DNA of 45,081 bases from Polaromonas sp. (GTDB taxonomy: Bacteria; Pseudomonadota; Gammaproteobacteria; Burkholderiales; Burkholderiaceae_C), in the NCBI RefSeq assembly GCF_010365105.1, contig NZ_JAAFGZ010000031.1:1-45081 (forward strand), given 5' to 3'. Both the position numbers and the translations under genes were made by a program. The notes beneath the pieces are model-generated. The model made no database searches. It was given only the letters and a program-made list of their open reading frames with translations, and was not told the origin of the DNA. Below, piece after piece: positions 36,396 through 44,987 of the stretch (position 1 is its first letter; each line of letters starts with the position of its first letter).

Positions 36396-37349
36396 ATGCT
36401 GGCACCCCAAAATCCGGTGCGCAACGCTCTGACGCCCGACGTCATCCGGCTGATTGACACCATTCACCGCACGGGCAGCATGGCGGCCGCCGCACGCGCG
36501 CTGGGCGTGGTGCCCAGCGCCCTGACCTACCGCATCAGGCAGGTCGAGGACGCGCTTGACGTGCTGCTGTTCGACCGCTCGTCGCGCCAGGCCAGGCTGA
36601 CTGTGGCGGGCCAGGAACTGCTGCGCGAAGGCAACCGCCTGCTGCTCGAACTCGACGCCATCGCCAACCGCGTCAAGCGCGTGGCCACCGGCTGGGAGCC
36701 GCAACTCACGCTGGCGGTGGACAGCGTCATTTCCCGCACCACCGTACTGGAGCTGTGCGAAGCATTCTTCGCGCTGAATCCGCCGACGCGCCTGAAAATC
36801 CGCGAGGAGGCGCTGTCCGGAACGCTCGAAGCGCTGACGTCCGGCCAGGCCGATCTGGCCATTGGCGTGGCGCTCGATCCTGCGCCCAACCTGTCGGTGC
36901 AAAGCCGGCCGCTGGGCACCATTCACTTTGTCTATGCCGTCGCGCCGCACCATCCGCTGGCGCAGGCCGCCGAGCCGGTGCCCGACGCACAGCTGTTGCT
37001 GCATCGTGCCGTGGTGGTGGCCGATTCGGTCAGGCAGGGCAGCGGCGTGACCAGCGGGCTGCTGGGCGGGCAGGACGTTTTCACCGTTCCCGGCATGCAG
37101 GAAAAGCTCCATGCCCAGCTGCGCGGGCTGGGCGGCGGCTTTTTGCCTGAATACCTGGCGCGGCCGCACATTGACGCCGGACGCCTGGTCGAAAAGCAGA
37201 TGCAGCGCGCCACGCGGATGATTCCGATGCGCTACGCCTGGCGCTGCGCAACGCCCAGCGCCGAAGGGCAGGCGCTGCAATGGTGGCTGCAGCAGCTCGG
37301 CAATCCGGCCACCCGCAAGGCGTTGCTGGAGCGCGCGCACTCGCTATAA
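36396..37349 (+). CDS. LysR family transcriptional regulator
   Basis: 317 residues. N-terminal winged helix-turn-helix (residues about 10-65; GSMAAAARALGVVPSALTYR) and a LysR substrate-binding domain (about 95-300; LTLAVDSVISRTTVLELCEA). The start has GAAGGA five bases upstream. Its divergent placement next to the pirin/doxX cluster is the classical layout of a LysR regulator and its target operon. The effector is unknown; a quinone or electrophile is a guess from context. Confidence 0.92.
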   Translation: MLAPQNPVRNALTPDVIRLIDTIHRTGSMAAAARALGVVPSALTYRIRQVEDALDVLLFDRSSRQARLTVAGQELLREGNRLLLELDAIANRVKRVATGWEPQLTLAVDSVISRTTVLELCEAFFALNPPTRLKIREEALSGTLEALTSGQADLAIGVALDPAPNLSVQSRPLGTIHFVYAVAPHHPLAQAAEPVPDAQLLLHRAVVVADSVRQGSGVTSGLLGGQDVFTVPGMQEKLHAQLRGLGGGFLPEYLARPHIDAGRLVEKQMQRATRMIPMRYAWRCATPSAEGQALQWWLQQLGNPATRKALLERAHSL

Positions 37350-37481
37350 ATCCGCGCCAGCGGGCCCCAGGCAGCGGCTGCGGTGTAGAGTGTGCGCATG
37401 GCGTTCGTTGATGCCTGACCTTTCGTCACGATGCCATGTCTTCCCGACCTTTTCCTTCACCTCAGAAAAAGCAAAAAAGCC

Positions 37482-38555
37482 ATGACAAACAAACCCTTCA
37501 CCGCTGCTTTCTTTGAACCTGACATACAGCGTCACATCGCAGTCGTTGGCGCCGGCATTGCCGGCATCACCTGCGCGCGAACGCTGGTTCAGGCCGGCCA
37601 CCGCGTCACCGTCTTTGAGAAAAGCAAGGGCGCCGGCGGGCGCATGTCCACCCGGAACACCGAATTTGGCGGTTTTGACCATGGCGCGCAGTATTTCACC
37701 GTGCGCGACGAACGCTTCGAAAAAGCCCTGGCCACCGCCTCCGGACTGGTGCGGCCCTGGAGCGCCAACAGCGTGCAGGTGCTGGACGACCTGGGGCGCG
37801 TCGTGGCGGCGTCGCTGCCCGCCAAGGAAGCCCACTGGGTGGCCAAGCCGGGCATGAATGCGCTGGTTCGCCAGTGGGCCCAGCCCTTGCTTGACGCCGG
37901 CCAGCTGGTGCTGGACACGCGCGTGGTCTATATCGAGGAAGACAAGCTGGACCCGAAGCGCTGGCAGTTGCAGACCGACGGCCCGGGCGCCGGCGTGCAT
38001 TCCGGCTTTGATGCCGTGGTGCTGGCCATTCCCGCACCGCAGGCGCATGCCCTGCTGCGCGATTCGGAGCAGGCTGCGCCGCTGCTGGCCGACCTGGCAG
38101 GCGTGAACGTGGCGCCCTGCTGGACGCTGATGGTGGCCTTTCCGCAGGCGCAGCAGCCCACGCTGCAAAGCCTGGGCCCGCAGTGGAACGTGGCGCGCAG
38201 CACCCACCACCGGATTGCCTGGCTGGCGCGCGAGTCGTCCAAGCCCGGACGCGGCCCGATTGAACGCTGGACAGTGCAGGCCAGCCCCGCCTGGTCGCAG
38301 CGCCACCTTGAAGACGACGCCGAGCGCGTCAAGGCCAAGCTGCTGAAAGCCTTCACCGAAGTCACCGGCATCCGCGCCGAGCCGCCCTACGCGTCAGTAC
38401 ACCGCTGGCGCTATGCCCAGACCACCAAACCCCTCGGCAAGACACATGCATGGGATGCCGAATCGCGTATCGGCGCCTGCGGCGACTGGTGCCTGGGCCA
38501 CCGGGTCGAGGACGGCTTCGTGTCCGGACTGGAAATGGCGCTGGCGATTCTTTGA
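37482..38555 (+). CDS. Renalase-like FAD-dependent oxidoreductase
   Basis: 357 residues. Rossmann FAD motif HIAVVGAGIAGITCARTL at about 20-40 and the amine-oxidase/renalase motif FEKSKGAGGRMSTR; FDHGAQYFTVRD follows, and the C-terminus has CGDWCLGHRVEDGFVSGLEM, the second FAD-binding segment. Bacterial renalases oxidise off-pathway dihydro forms of NAD(P)H; a general NAD(P)/FAD amine-oxidase annotation is the cautious alternative. Start MTNKPFTAAF at 37482 is preferred; an in-frame extension of 17 residues upstream looks less natural. Confidence 0.85.
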   Translation: MTNKPFTAAFFEPDIQRHIAVVGAGIAGITCARTLVQAGHRVTVFEKSKGAGGRMSTRNTEFGGFDHGAQYFTVRDERFEKALATASGLVRPWSANSVQVLDDLGRVVAASLPAKEAHWVAKPGMNALVRQWAQPLLDAGQLVLDTRVVYIEEDKLDPKRWQLQTDGPGAGVHSGFDAVVLAIPAPQAHALLRDSEQAAPLLADLAGVNVAPCWTLMVAFPQAQQPTLQSLGPQWNVARSTHHRIAWLARESSKPGRGPIERWTVQASPAWSQRHLEDDAERVKAKLLKAFTEVTGIRAEPPYASVHRWRYAQTTKPLGKTHAWDAESRIGACGDWCLGHRVEDGFVSGLEMALAIL

Positions 38556-38617
38556 CCGGTTGAGGCGATGGCGACCGGAGCCGCAAACAAAGCGACCAGC
38601 GTGGAGGCGTTTTTTGC

Positions 38618-38986
38618 TACCCAGCAGGCGCCGTTGAATCGTCCTTGCAAGGCCGAAAACGCAGCCGCTCAACCGGACAAAAAGTTACCCGAAGCGAGCG
38701 GCTGCAATGCGGCGCAGGCCGGCGCGACGAGCGTAGCGGCATCCTCTTCAACACAGCAGGGGCCATGGAACCGGCTTTGCCAGTCCGCAGGCGCATCAAG
38801 GGTAGAGGAGGCATCCCCTCCCACCCAGCAGGGGCCGTGGAACCGGCTTTGCCAGTCCGCAGGCGCAGCAAGCGTAGAGGAGGCATCCCCCACCCAGCAG
38901 GGGCCGTGGAACCGGCTTTGCCGGGCCACAGGCGCAGCGGCCCCCTCGGGGGGCAGCGAACCACGCGAAGCGGGGAGCGTGGGGGC
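38618..38986 (+). repeat. Repeat family B, copy 2: tandem array in front of gluQ
   Basis: Three clear units start at 38754 (72 bases), 38826 (69 bases) and 38895 (to 38986), each beginning CAGCAGGGGCC with GGAACCGGCTTTGCC; a diverged older unit precedes them at about 38618. The last unit carries the full element with the CCCCCTCGGGGGG hairpin and ends in GGGGAGCGTGGGGGC. All units are multiples of three and stay open in the gluQ frame, encoding repeats of [15 protein letters not shown]. Confidence 0.9.
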
Positions 38987-40004
38987 AACATACCTTGGCC
39001 GGTTTGCCCCTTCCCCGACCGGCCCGCTGCACGCCGGTTCACTGGTCGCCGCGCTGGCCAGCTGGCTGGACGCACGGGCGCACAGCGGGCAGTGGCTGGT
39101 GCGCATCGAAGACGTCGACACGCCGCGCTGCGTGCCCGGCGCCGACCTGACCATCCTGCAGCAACTCGCCGCCTGCGGGCTGGAGCCTGACGAACCGCCA
39201 ATTCACCAGTCCCGGCGCGGCGCGCTGTACCTGCAGGCGCTCGACCAGCTGGTGCAAGGCGGCATGGCGTATCCCTGCGGCTGCACGCGCCAGGACATTG
39301 CCCGCGCGCTGGCCGCGTCGGGATATTCCCGGCAGCGGCACGGCGAACTGGTCTATCCGGGCACCTGCCGCCAGGGCCTGCACGGACGGCCGGAGCGCGC
39401 CTGGCGCTTCAGGGTCGAAAAAAATGAACCGAATACGGCGTTTCCGCTTGGTGGACGTGCGCTACCAGCTACTGGATTCATAGCAAATAGAGTGGCCGGC
39501 ACGCTGGAGGAAAAAGTTGTCTGGCACGACCGTCAGCTCGGCTGGCAAAGCCAGGATGTCAGCCGCGAGGTGGGCGACTTCGTGCTCAGGCGCGCCGACG
39601 GCCTGTGGGCCTACCAGCTGGCCGTGGTGGTCGATGATGCAGTTCAGGGCATCACGGATGTGGTGCGCGGCGCCGACCTGGCCGACAACACGGCGCGGCA
39701 AATCCTGCTGCAAGGCGCATTGGGCCTGCCTGCGCCGCGCTACCTGCACACGCCGCTGGTGCTGGGTGCGAACGGCGAAAAATTGTCGAAACAAAACGGC
39801 GCCCAGGCGCTGGACACCCATGATCCGCTCGCAGCGCTGAACCGGGCGGCCGGCGTGCTGGGGCTGGCAGCGCAGACCGGCCCGGTGGCCGATGCATTGG
39901 CCCGCTGGGTGAACGCCTGGCAGGACACGCTGGCGAGTCCCGCACACCGTCCGGCGACTGGCACCGGTATGCTTGCCAACCCTTCCCATCCCGCAATGCA
40001 GTGA
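38979..40004 (+). CDS. gluQ: Glutamyl-Q tRNA(Asp) synthetase
   Basis: 341 residues from GTG 38979. Class I synthetase catalytic domain: [20 protein letters not shown] carries the HIGH-like PLHAGS motif, KLSKQNGAQ the KMSKS-like loop, and CGCTRQDIA with YPGTC the zinc-binding Cys. GluQ-RS attaches glutamate to queuosine at position 34 of tRNA(Asp) and lacks an anticodon-binding domain. A reading frame open back to ATG 38568 would add 137 residues made mostly of family B repeats. A family A repeat (39418-39484) inserts about 22 residues, [19 protein letters not shown], between the zinc region and WHDRQLGW. Confidence 0.9.
   Translation: MGATYLGRFAPSPTGPLHAGSLVAALASWLDARAHSGQWLVRIEDVDTPRCVPGADLTILQQLAACGLEPDEPPIHQSRRGALYLQALDQLVQGGMAYPCGCTRQDIARALAASGYSRQRHGELVYPGTCRQGLHGRPERAWRFRVEKNEPNTAFPLGGRALPATGFIANRVAGTLEEKVVWHDRQLGWQSQDVSREVGDFVLRRADGLWAYQLAVVVDDAVQGITDVVRGADLADNTARQILLQGALGLPAPRYLHTPLVLGANGEKLSKQNGAQALDTHDPLAALNRAAGVLGLAAQTGPVADALARWVNAWQDTLASPAHRPATGTGMLANPSHPAMQ
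39418..39484 (-). repeat. Repeat family A, copy 7, inside gluQ
   Basis: On the minus strand: GCTATGAATCCAGTAGCTGG, TAGCGCACGTCCACCAAGCG, GAAACGCCGTATTCGGTTCA and a poly-T end. It agrees with copy 3 over AGCTG, GCGCACGTCC and CAAGCG. It keeps the gluQ frame open. Confidence 0.85.
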
Positions 40005-40005
40005 C

Positions 40006-40890
40006 ATGTCCCCATTACGCATCCTTTTCCTCACCGCAGGAGCGATGGCCGCCTTTGCCGGCAATTCATTGCTCTGCCGGCTGGCATTGAAACAAACCGG
40101 CATCGATGCCGCGTCGTTCACTGCGATCCGTCTGGTTTCCGGCGCACTGGTGCTCTGGGCCGTGGCGCGCAGCACGCGTGGCGCGCAAGCAGGCCAGGGC
40201 AACTGGTTGTCGGCCCTGGCGCTGTTTTCGTATGCGGCCTGCTTTTCATTCGCCTATGTCAGCCTGCCGACGGGAACCGGTGCGCTGCTGCTTTTCGGCG
40301 CGGTCCAGGCCTTGATGATCGGCTACGGCATCTGGTCGGGTGAACGGCTGCGGCCGCTGCAACTCGCCGGCCTGGCGCTGGCCTTTGGCGGGCTGGCCGG
40401 CCTGCTGCTGCCGGGCGTGTCCGCACCGCCGCTGGCCGGCTCGGTGCTGATGCTGCTGGCCGGCATGTCATGGGGAATCTATTCGCTGCGCGGCAAGGGC
40501 GCAGGCGACCCGACGCGGGTGACCGCCGGCAACTTTTTGCGGGCGGCGCCGCTGGCTGTGGGGCTGGGCGTGGTCATGCTGCTGTCCCGGAGCGCATCGC
40601 TGAACGCAGCGGGTTTCTGTCTGGCGGTGGCGTCGGGCGCATTGACATCGGGCATCGGCTACGCGGTCTGGTACACCGTGGTGCCCGCGCTGAAAGCCAC
40701 CAGCGCGGCCAGCGTGCAGCTGAGCGTTCCGGTGCTGGCCGCACTCGGCGGCATCGCCTTTCTGGGCGAGCCATTGACGCTGCGACTGGTGCTGGCATCA
40801 AGCGCCATTTTGGGCGGCATCGCGCTGGTGGTGCTGCAAAAGCGCGCGGCGCCAGCGCCTGCATCCGGCGGGCAAAAGGCGGCGCACTAA
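40006..40890 (+). CDS. EamA/DMT family permease
   Basis: 294 residues with about ten predicted membrane helices in two EamA repeats (for example SGALVLWAVA, LLLFGAVQALMIGYGIW, GIYSLRGKGAGDPTRVTAGN, VPVLAALGGIAFLGEPLTLRL). The second repeat ends with the typical LAALGGIAFLGEPLT motif. Members export metabolites or drugs; the substrate is not readable. The start ATG lies one base after the gluQ stop, so it may be cotranscribed. Confidence 0.9.
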   Translation: MSPLRILFLTAGAMAAFAGNSLLCRLALKQTGIDAASFTAIRLVSGALVLWAVARSTRGAQAGQGNWLSALALFSYAACFSFAYVSLPTGTGALLLFGAVQALMIGYGIWSGERLRPLQLAGLALAFGGLAGLLLPGVSAPPLAGSVLMLLAGMSWGIYSLRGKGAGDPTRVTAGNFLRAAPLAVGLGVVMLLSRSASLNAAGFCLAVASGALTSGIGYAVWYTVVPALKATSAASVQLSVPVLAALGGIAFLGEPLTLRLVLASSAILGGIALVVLQKRAAPAPASGGQKAAH

Positions 40891-40932
40891 AATCGCCTTG
40901 TGATTGAACCTTCCTCCCCAACCCCGCCCGCC

Positions 40933-41658
40933 ATGTCCGCCACGCCCGATAGCCACGAGGGCGCACCTGCCGATGTGAGCCATCCCCGCACCATCCGCAG
41001 TTTCGTGCGCCGCACAGGCCGCACCACCGTCGGCCAGGCCAAGGCCTTCGCCGATGTCGGCCCCAAGTTCCTGCTGGCCTACACCGGCGCGCCCGTGGAC
41101 TTCAGGGCCATCTACGAACGCGACGTCCCGACGATCATGGAAATCGGCTTTGGCATGGGCGAAGCCACCGCGCACATCGCGGCCCTGATGCCTGAAAAGA
41201 ATTTCCTGTGCTGCGAAGTGCATACGCCCGGCGTCGGTGCGCTGCTCAAGCGCATCGACGAACAAACGCTGGGCAACATCCGCATCCTGCAGCACGACGC
41301 GGTCGAGGTGATCGACCACATGCTGCCGCTGGCCAGCCTGTACGGCGCGCACATCTTTTTCCCGGATCCGTGGCACAAGACCAAGCACAACAAGCGCCGG
41401 CTGATCCAGGCGCCCCTGATCGCCAAGCTGGCGGCGCGTCTCAGGCCCGGCGGCTACCTGCACTGCGCGACCGACTGGCAGCCGTATGCCGAACAGATCC
41501 TCGAAGTGCTGGCCGCCGAGCCGTTGCTGGCAAACACGGCAGACGCGGCCAGCGGCGGCTACGCGCCCAAACCCGGCTACCGCCCGCTGACCAAGTTTGA
41601 AAACCGCGGCATCAAGCTCGGCCACGGCGTGTGGGACCTGGTGTTCACGCGGGTGTGA
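40933..41658 (+). CDS. trmB: tRNA (guanine(46)-N7)-methyltransferase
   Basis: 241 residues from ATG 40933 (252 from an upstream GTG at 40900). SAM-binding motif [17 protein letters not shown] and the TrmB signature [19 protein letters not shown], then FHCATDW-like [14 protein letters not shown]. It methylates G46 in the variable loop of many tRNAs. No clear ribosome binding site decides between the two starts. The stop overlaps the next gene's start (GTGA). Confidence 0.95.
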   Translation: MSATPDSHEGAPADVSHPRTIRSFVRRTGRTTVGQAKAFADVGPKFLLAYTGAPVDFRAIYERDVPTIMEIGFGMGEATAHIAALMPEKNFLCCEVHTPGVGALLKRIDEQTLGNIRILQHDAVEVIDHMLPLASLYGAHIFFPDPWHKTKHNKRRLIQAPLIAKLAARLRPGGYLHCATDWQPYAEQILEVLAAEPLLANTADAASGGYAPKPGYRPLTKFENRGIKLGHGVWDLVFTRV

Positions 41659-42563
41659 CGGCTCCCTTGCTTCACGGCGGTTTGCCCACGCGCCACGGCG
41701 TCAGCCCGAGTTGCGTCGGCCTGCCGGCGGGCAGCTGGCCGACCTTCACCGACTTTCTCGTCGAACGCTTTCCGGCCGTCACGCGGGCTACCTGGCTTGA
41801 GCGCATGGCCGCCGGTCTGGTGGCCGACGAGTTTGGCGGCCCCGTGACGGCGCTGCGCACGTACCGGGGCCACATGCGGCTGTACTACTACCGCGCCCTG
41901 CCCTTTGAGGTCCGCATTCCCTTCGAAGCCGCCGTGCTGTTCCAGGACGAGCACCTGGTGGTGGCCGACAAGCCGCATTTCCTGCCGGTCACGCCTTCAG
42001 GCCACTACCTGCAGGAAACGCTGCTGGTGCGGCTGAAGAACCAGCTCGGCATCGACAGCTTGATCCCGATCCACCGCATCGACCGCGAGACCGCCGGTCT
42101 GGTGCTGTTTTCTGTCCGGCCAGACGAGCGCGATGCCTACCAGGCGCTGTTCCGGCGGCATGAAGTCGTCAAGCATTACGAAGCCGTTGCCCCGTGGCGC
42201 GCCGATTTGCAGTTTCCCCTGCAGCGCAAGACCCGCATCGTCGAGGACACGCCTTTTTTCAGGCAGCGCGAAATGCCGGGCGAAACCAACAGCGAGACGT
42301 GGGTCGAGGTGCTGGAGCGCCGGGGCGAACAGGCGCTGTATGCGCTGAGCCCCGTGACCGGAAAAAAGCACCAGTTGCGGATCCACATGAACGCGCTGGG
42401 CCTGCCGATCTGCAACGACCGGATGTACCCGCCTGTCGATGTGACACCTGACGATGACTACGCCCTGCCGCTGCAATTGCTGGCGAAATCGATTGCGTTC
42501 ACCGACCCGCTGACCGGCGAGCCGCGACGGTTTGAAAGCCGGCTTGGCTTATTCCTGAAATGA
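41655..42563 (+). CDS. RluA-family RNA pseudouridine synthase
   Basis: 302 residues from GTG 41655, which overlaps the trmB stop by 4 bases. The catalytic Asp is in [17 protein letters not shown], matching the HRLDxxTSG motif, and [21 protein letters not shown] is the second conserved block. There is no recognisable separate S4 domain. The target (rRNA or tRNA uridine) cannot be assigned. An upstream in-frame extension into trmB is rejected. Confidence 0.9.
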   Translation: MTAPLLHGGLPTRHGVSPSCVGLPAGSWPTFTDFLVERFPAVTRATWLERMAAGLVADEFGGPVTALRTYRGHMRLYYYRALPFEVRIPFEAAVLFQDEHLVVADKPHFLPVTPSGHYLQETLLVRLKNQLGIDSLIPIHRIDRETAGLVLFSVRPDERDAYQALFRRHEVVKHYEAVAPWRADLQFPLQRKTRIVEDTPFFRQREMPGETNSETWVEVLERRGEQALYALSPVTGKKHQLRIHMNALGLPICNDRMYPPVDVTPDDDYALPLQLLAKSIAFTDPLTGEPRRFESRLGLFLK

Positions 42564-42573
42564 GTTAAGCACT

Positions 42574-42631
42574 CTCATTTTGATAGCTTCCTGCACTTGT
42601 GCAGCAAGCGGGAAACCCTCGTTTGGCATTA
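42574..42631 (+). repeat. Repeat family A, copy 8, after the RluA-type gene
   Basis: TCTCATTTTGATAGCTTCCT then GCACTTGTGCAGCAAGCGGG, AAACCC and TCGTTTGGCATT. It starts 11 bases after the stop codon and is the first of several repeats in the intergenic region that follows. Confidence 0.75.
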
Positions 42632-42642
42632 GTCGCAGATGC

Positions 42643-42664
42643 CGGGTTACGCTTCACTAACCCG
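42643..42664. repeat. REP-like hairpin CGGGTT...AACCCG
   Basis: CGGGTT (42643-42648) pairs with AACCCG (42659-42664) around a 10-base loop. The sequence GGGTTACGCTTCACTAACCC resembles REP-type palindromes found in many proteobacterial intergenic regions. Confidence 0.6.
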
Positions 42665-42669
42665 ACCTG

Positions 42670-43015
42670 TATCGTGCCAGCAGTGCTTGAGGCACAAAAG
42701 TAACGATCAAGCAGAGCGTGAAGCTGTTGGCGAACGAGCGGTCGAACCAGCAAGCAAAGGCATGGGTTCCCCGCTGCCGATCAGAGAACCCAAGGCCCAG
42801 CGAAGCGATGGCCCGTCAGAGCGTTCAGCTCTGATCCGCTCCCGCTCCCCAAGGCAACTTTCTTTGGTGACTTTCTTTTTTGCCAGAAAAGAAAGTTACC
42901 CCCCGCCGGGAAGGCGCTCACCCTCAAACCACAGAAGAAATTACCCAGCGCCCCATGCCGAAGTACAAAAAGGAGCCATCAATGCGCAAGCGTCAGCACC
43001 TGCCAGAAATCAGCC
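42670..43015. repeat. Intergenic repeat region with AACTTTCTTT palindrome
   Basis: No gene is supported here. AACTTTCTTT (42856-42865) is repeated inverted as AAAGAAAGTT (42888-42897), and GTGACTTTCTTTT pairs with AAAAGAAAGTTAC around GCCAG, a motif I recognise as common between genes of Comamonadaceae. A plus-strand reading frame runs through it from 42639 to 43172, but it is translated repeat sequence (LSLVTFFFARKES) and enters the next gene antisense. As an intergenic unit it may act as a bidirectional transcript end. Confidence 0.7.
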
Positions 43016-44128
43016 TCAAGCCTTGATTTCCCGCGCCGTGATCTGGTACTTGAAATCATCCGGCGCATACGAATCAAAACGTCCGGCGGCGTTCTCACCC
43101 ACCGGGTACATGAAAAAGCCCAGCGTGCTGCCCTTGGCATTCGGCAAGGACACGTCATGCGCGGTGTTGTAGGCCATCCAGTTGCCTTCCCATCCGCCGA
43201 ACAGCGCCTTGTTGACCGGCGCCACCACCGGGCTGGTGGTGTTCTTGATCCAGTCGGCGGTTTCCATGCGCATCACCTTGGCCACATCGGCCGGGTCCAT
43301 CGCCACCCAGCCGTAGTCCTTCAGGTAGGCTTCGCTGCGGCAGTGCTGCGCGCCCTTGAGGCTGGCCGGGTTGCCCGACAGTTCCTTGTAGCCAAAAGCA
43401 GAAGGCACCAGCCGGATGCCATACACGTCGCGTGCCGGAATGCCCACGGCGCGGCACAGGCCGACAAAGATCGCATTCAGGTCGGCACACTTGCCGCCCA
43501 GGTTGCCGGTTTCCAGCATGGTCTGGATATCGCCTTCGCCACAACCGCGCACCTTGGGTTCGCGGTAGGTGTTGGTGACCACCCAGTCGTAGATTTGCTG
43601 GACTTTTTGCAGGTCGGTCCGGGCGCCCTTCGTCGCTTCCAGCGCGGTGGTGCGGACAATGCCATCCGTTGGAATCAAATCGGTGGACCGGGTGAAATAG
43701 CGCAGCGTGTCGGCATTTTCCACGTGGGCGGTTTTCTGCGACCAGTCGGTGGCACGGTTTTGCGTCTGCACACGGCTGGTCAGTTCGACAAATGGCTTGG
43801 CTTCGTCAGCGGCAAACTCAACGTACAGCATCTTGGCGCCGTCCTGGCCGTCCTGCATGAACCTGGCAGCACCGTTGCCGGAGAAACTGCTTTCCAGCGA
43901 GCGCTGGTAGTCGCTGTTGACCGAGGGAATCGGCAGCCACACGCGGGTGGCGCCATTCAACGGGGCAATGTCCACCCGGGTCGTGACCTCGAACGTGCGC
44001 CAGGCGCCACTTTGCGGTGCAAACAGGGTGCGGTTTGCTGGGGTTTGAGCGAAGCCGAAGCTTGGCAGGGAAGCGGCCAAGGCAGTGGCGGCCGTGTTTT
44101 TCAGGAAGCTGCGGCGTAAGGTGGTCAT
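43016..44128 (-). CDS. Exported transglutaminase-like protein
   Basis: 370 residues. The N-terminus TLRRSFLKNTAATALAASLP with GFAQ fits a Tat (twin-arginine) signal, so the protein is probably exported folded. The transglutaminase-core triad is present: Cys in GNLGGKCADLNAIFVGLC, His in GAQHCRSEAYLKDYGW and Asp in VAMDPADV. The N-terminal third is beta-rich (TRVDIAPLNGATRVWLPIPS). Bacterial members often act as cysteine proteases or amidases rather than true cross-linkers; substrate unknown. Start ATG 44128 has GGAG upstream. A TlpA-like gene lies upstream on the same strand. Confidence 0.85.
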   Translation of the reverse strand: MTTLRRSFLKNTAATALAASLPSFGFAQTPANRTLFAPQSGAWRTFEVTTRVDIAPLNGATRVWLPIPSVNSDYQRSLESSFSGNGAARFMQDGQDGAKMLYVEFAADEAKPFVELTSRVQTQNRATDWSQKTAHVENADTLRYFTRSTDLIPTDGIVRTTALEATKGARTDLQKVQQIYDWVVTNTYREPKVRGCGEGDIQTMLETGNLGGKCADLNAIFVGLCRAVGIPARDVYGIRLVPSAFGYKELSGNPASLKGAQHCRSEAYLKDYGWVAMDPADVAKVMRMETADWIKNTTSPVVAPVNKALFGGWEGNWMAYNTAHDVSLPNAKGSTLGFFMYPVGENAAGRFDSYAPDDFKYQITAREIKA

Positions 44129-44337
44129 TGATGGACTCCGGGAAAGGATGGTGAAAGGGTCACAGCACCGGCACAGGTGAAGAAGCACCGGGAAGTGAGG
44201 CCGGACTGGAAAACCGCTGCAGGGCAGCTCGCCAGCCTCGGGCAGTCGCCGATTATCGCTGGAGCCGCTTTGGCAGCGTTGGCAAGGCGGCTTTTTAAAC
44301 GGCGCCGTGCCATGGCGTAGAACCTGAAAAACCAGGG

Positions 44338-44874
44338 TCAAAGCAAGCTGGCGATCAGCTTGCCGGCGGCCGGGCCCGTCCAGTCCAGTTCACCCTGCAC
44401 CCGATGCATGGGCCGGCCATGGCGGTCAAGGGTGAGCGTGGTTGGAAAAATCCTGACACTCCAGCGCCGGGCGGTCCGGCCATCGACATCAAGAAGCACC
44501 GGCAGTGTGATGCCCGTTTGCTGTGCGAACTGCAGGGCACTGGCCGGTTTTTCCTTGAAGTTGATCGCCAGCACCAGCAGCTTGTCGGCGCCATGCATGG
44601 CAGCCGCCTGCTGAAGCGAAGGCATCTCGGCGCGGCAGGGCTCGCACCAGCTGGCCCAGAAGTTGAGCAACACTGCCCGGCCTTTGAAATCAGCAGGTTG
44701 CCAAACCTTGCCGGTGGTGTCCACCAGTTGCAAGGGTTCCACCTGATCAGTCCACGGGCTGACCTGGTAAGCCTCGCCTGAGATGGCTTGCGGCAGTACT
44801 GCTGCGCCGAGAGTGGCAAGTGCGCCCTGCAAAAGGCAACGGCGTGAGCGAAGGGCGGGAAATGAGGCGGGCAT
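44338..44874 (-). CDS. TlpA/ResA-type thioredoxin-like protein
   Basis: 178 residues. An N-terminal signal (RRCLLQGALATLGAAVLPQA) is followed by a thioredoxin fold with the redox pair C77-E-P-C80 in LLNFWASWCEPCRAEMP and the cis-Pro in RIFPTTLTLDRHGRP. It should reduce disulfides in the periplasm, possibly for cytochrome c maturation or for the Cys-containing transglutaminase-like protein downstream. ATG 44874 was chosen over a TTG three codons earlier. The 209-base gap to the downstream gene holds nothing I can support. Confidence 0.88.
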   Translation of the reverse strand: MPASFPALRSRRCLLQGALATLGAAVLPQAISGEAYQVSPWTDQVEPLQLVDTTGKVWQPADFKGRAVLLNFWASWCEPCRAEMPSLQQAAAMHGADKLLVLAINFKEKPASALQFAQQTGITLPVLLDVDGRTARRWSVRIFPTTLTLDRHGRPMHRVQGELDWTGPAAGKLIASLL

Positions 44875-44987
44875 GGGTGGCAAGCTTAACGGGGAATTTG
44901 CGGCAACCTAAAACGTGCAACGCAAGTTGCGTAAGCAAAACCACCACTGCCGTCACCTCAAGGCGTTCAAGGCGCCTCACTGCCATT

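Noticed and set aside
38568..38978. N-terminal extension of GluQ from ATG 38568 taken as native enzyme
   Set aside because: The 137 residues are almost entirely repeat-encoded and precede the normal synthetase start; GTG 38979 gives a length closer to the family.
42639..43172. 177-codon plus-strand frame
   Set aside because: It translates intergenic repeats and then runs antisense into the transglutaminase-like gene.
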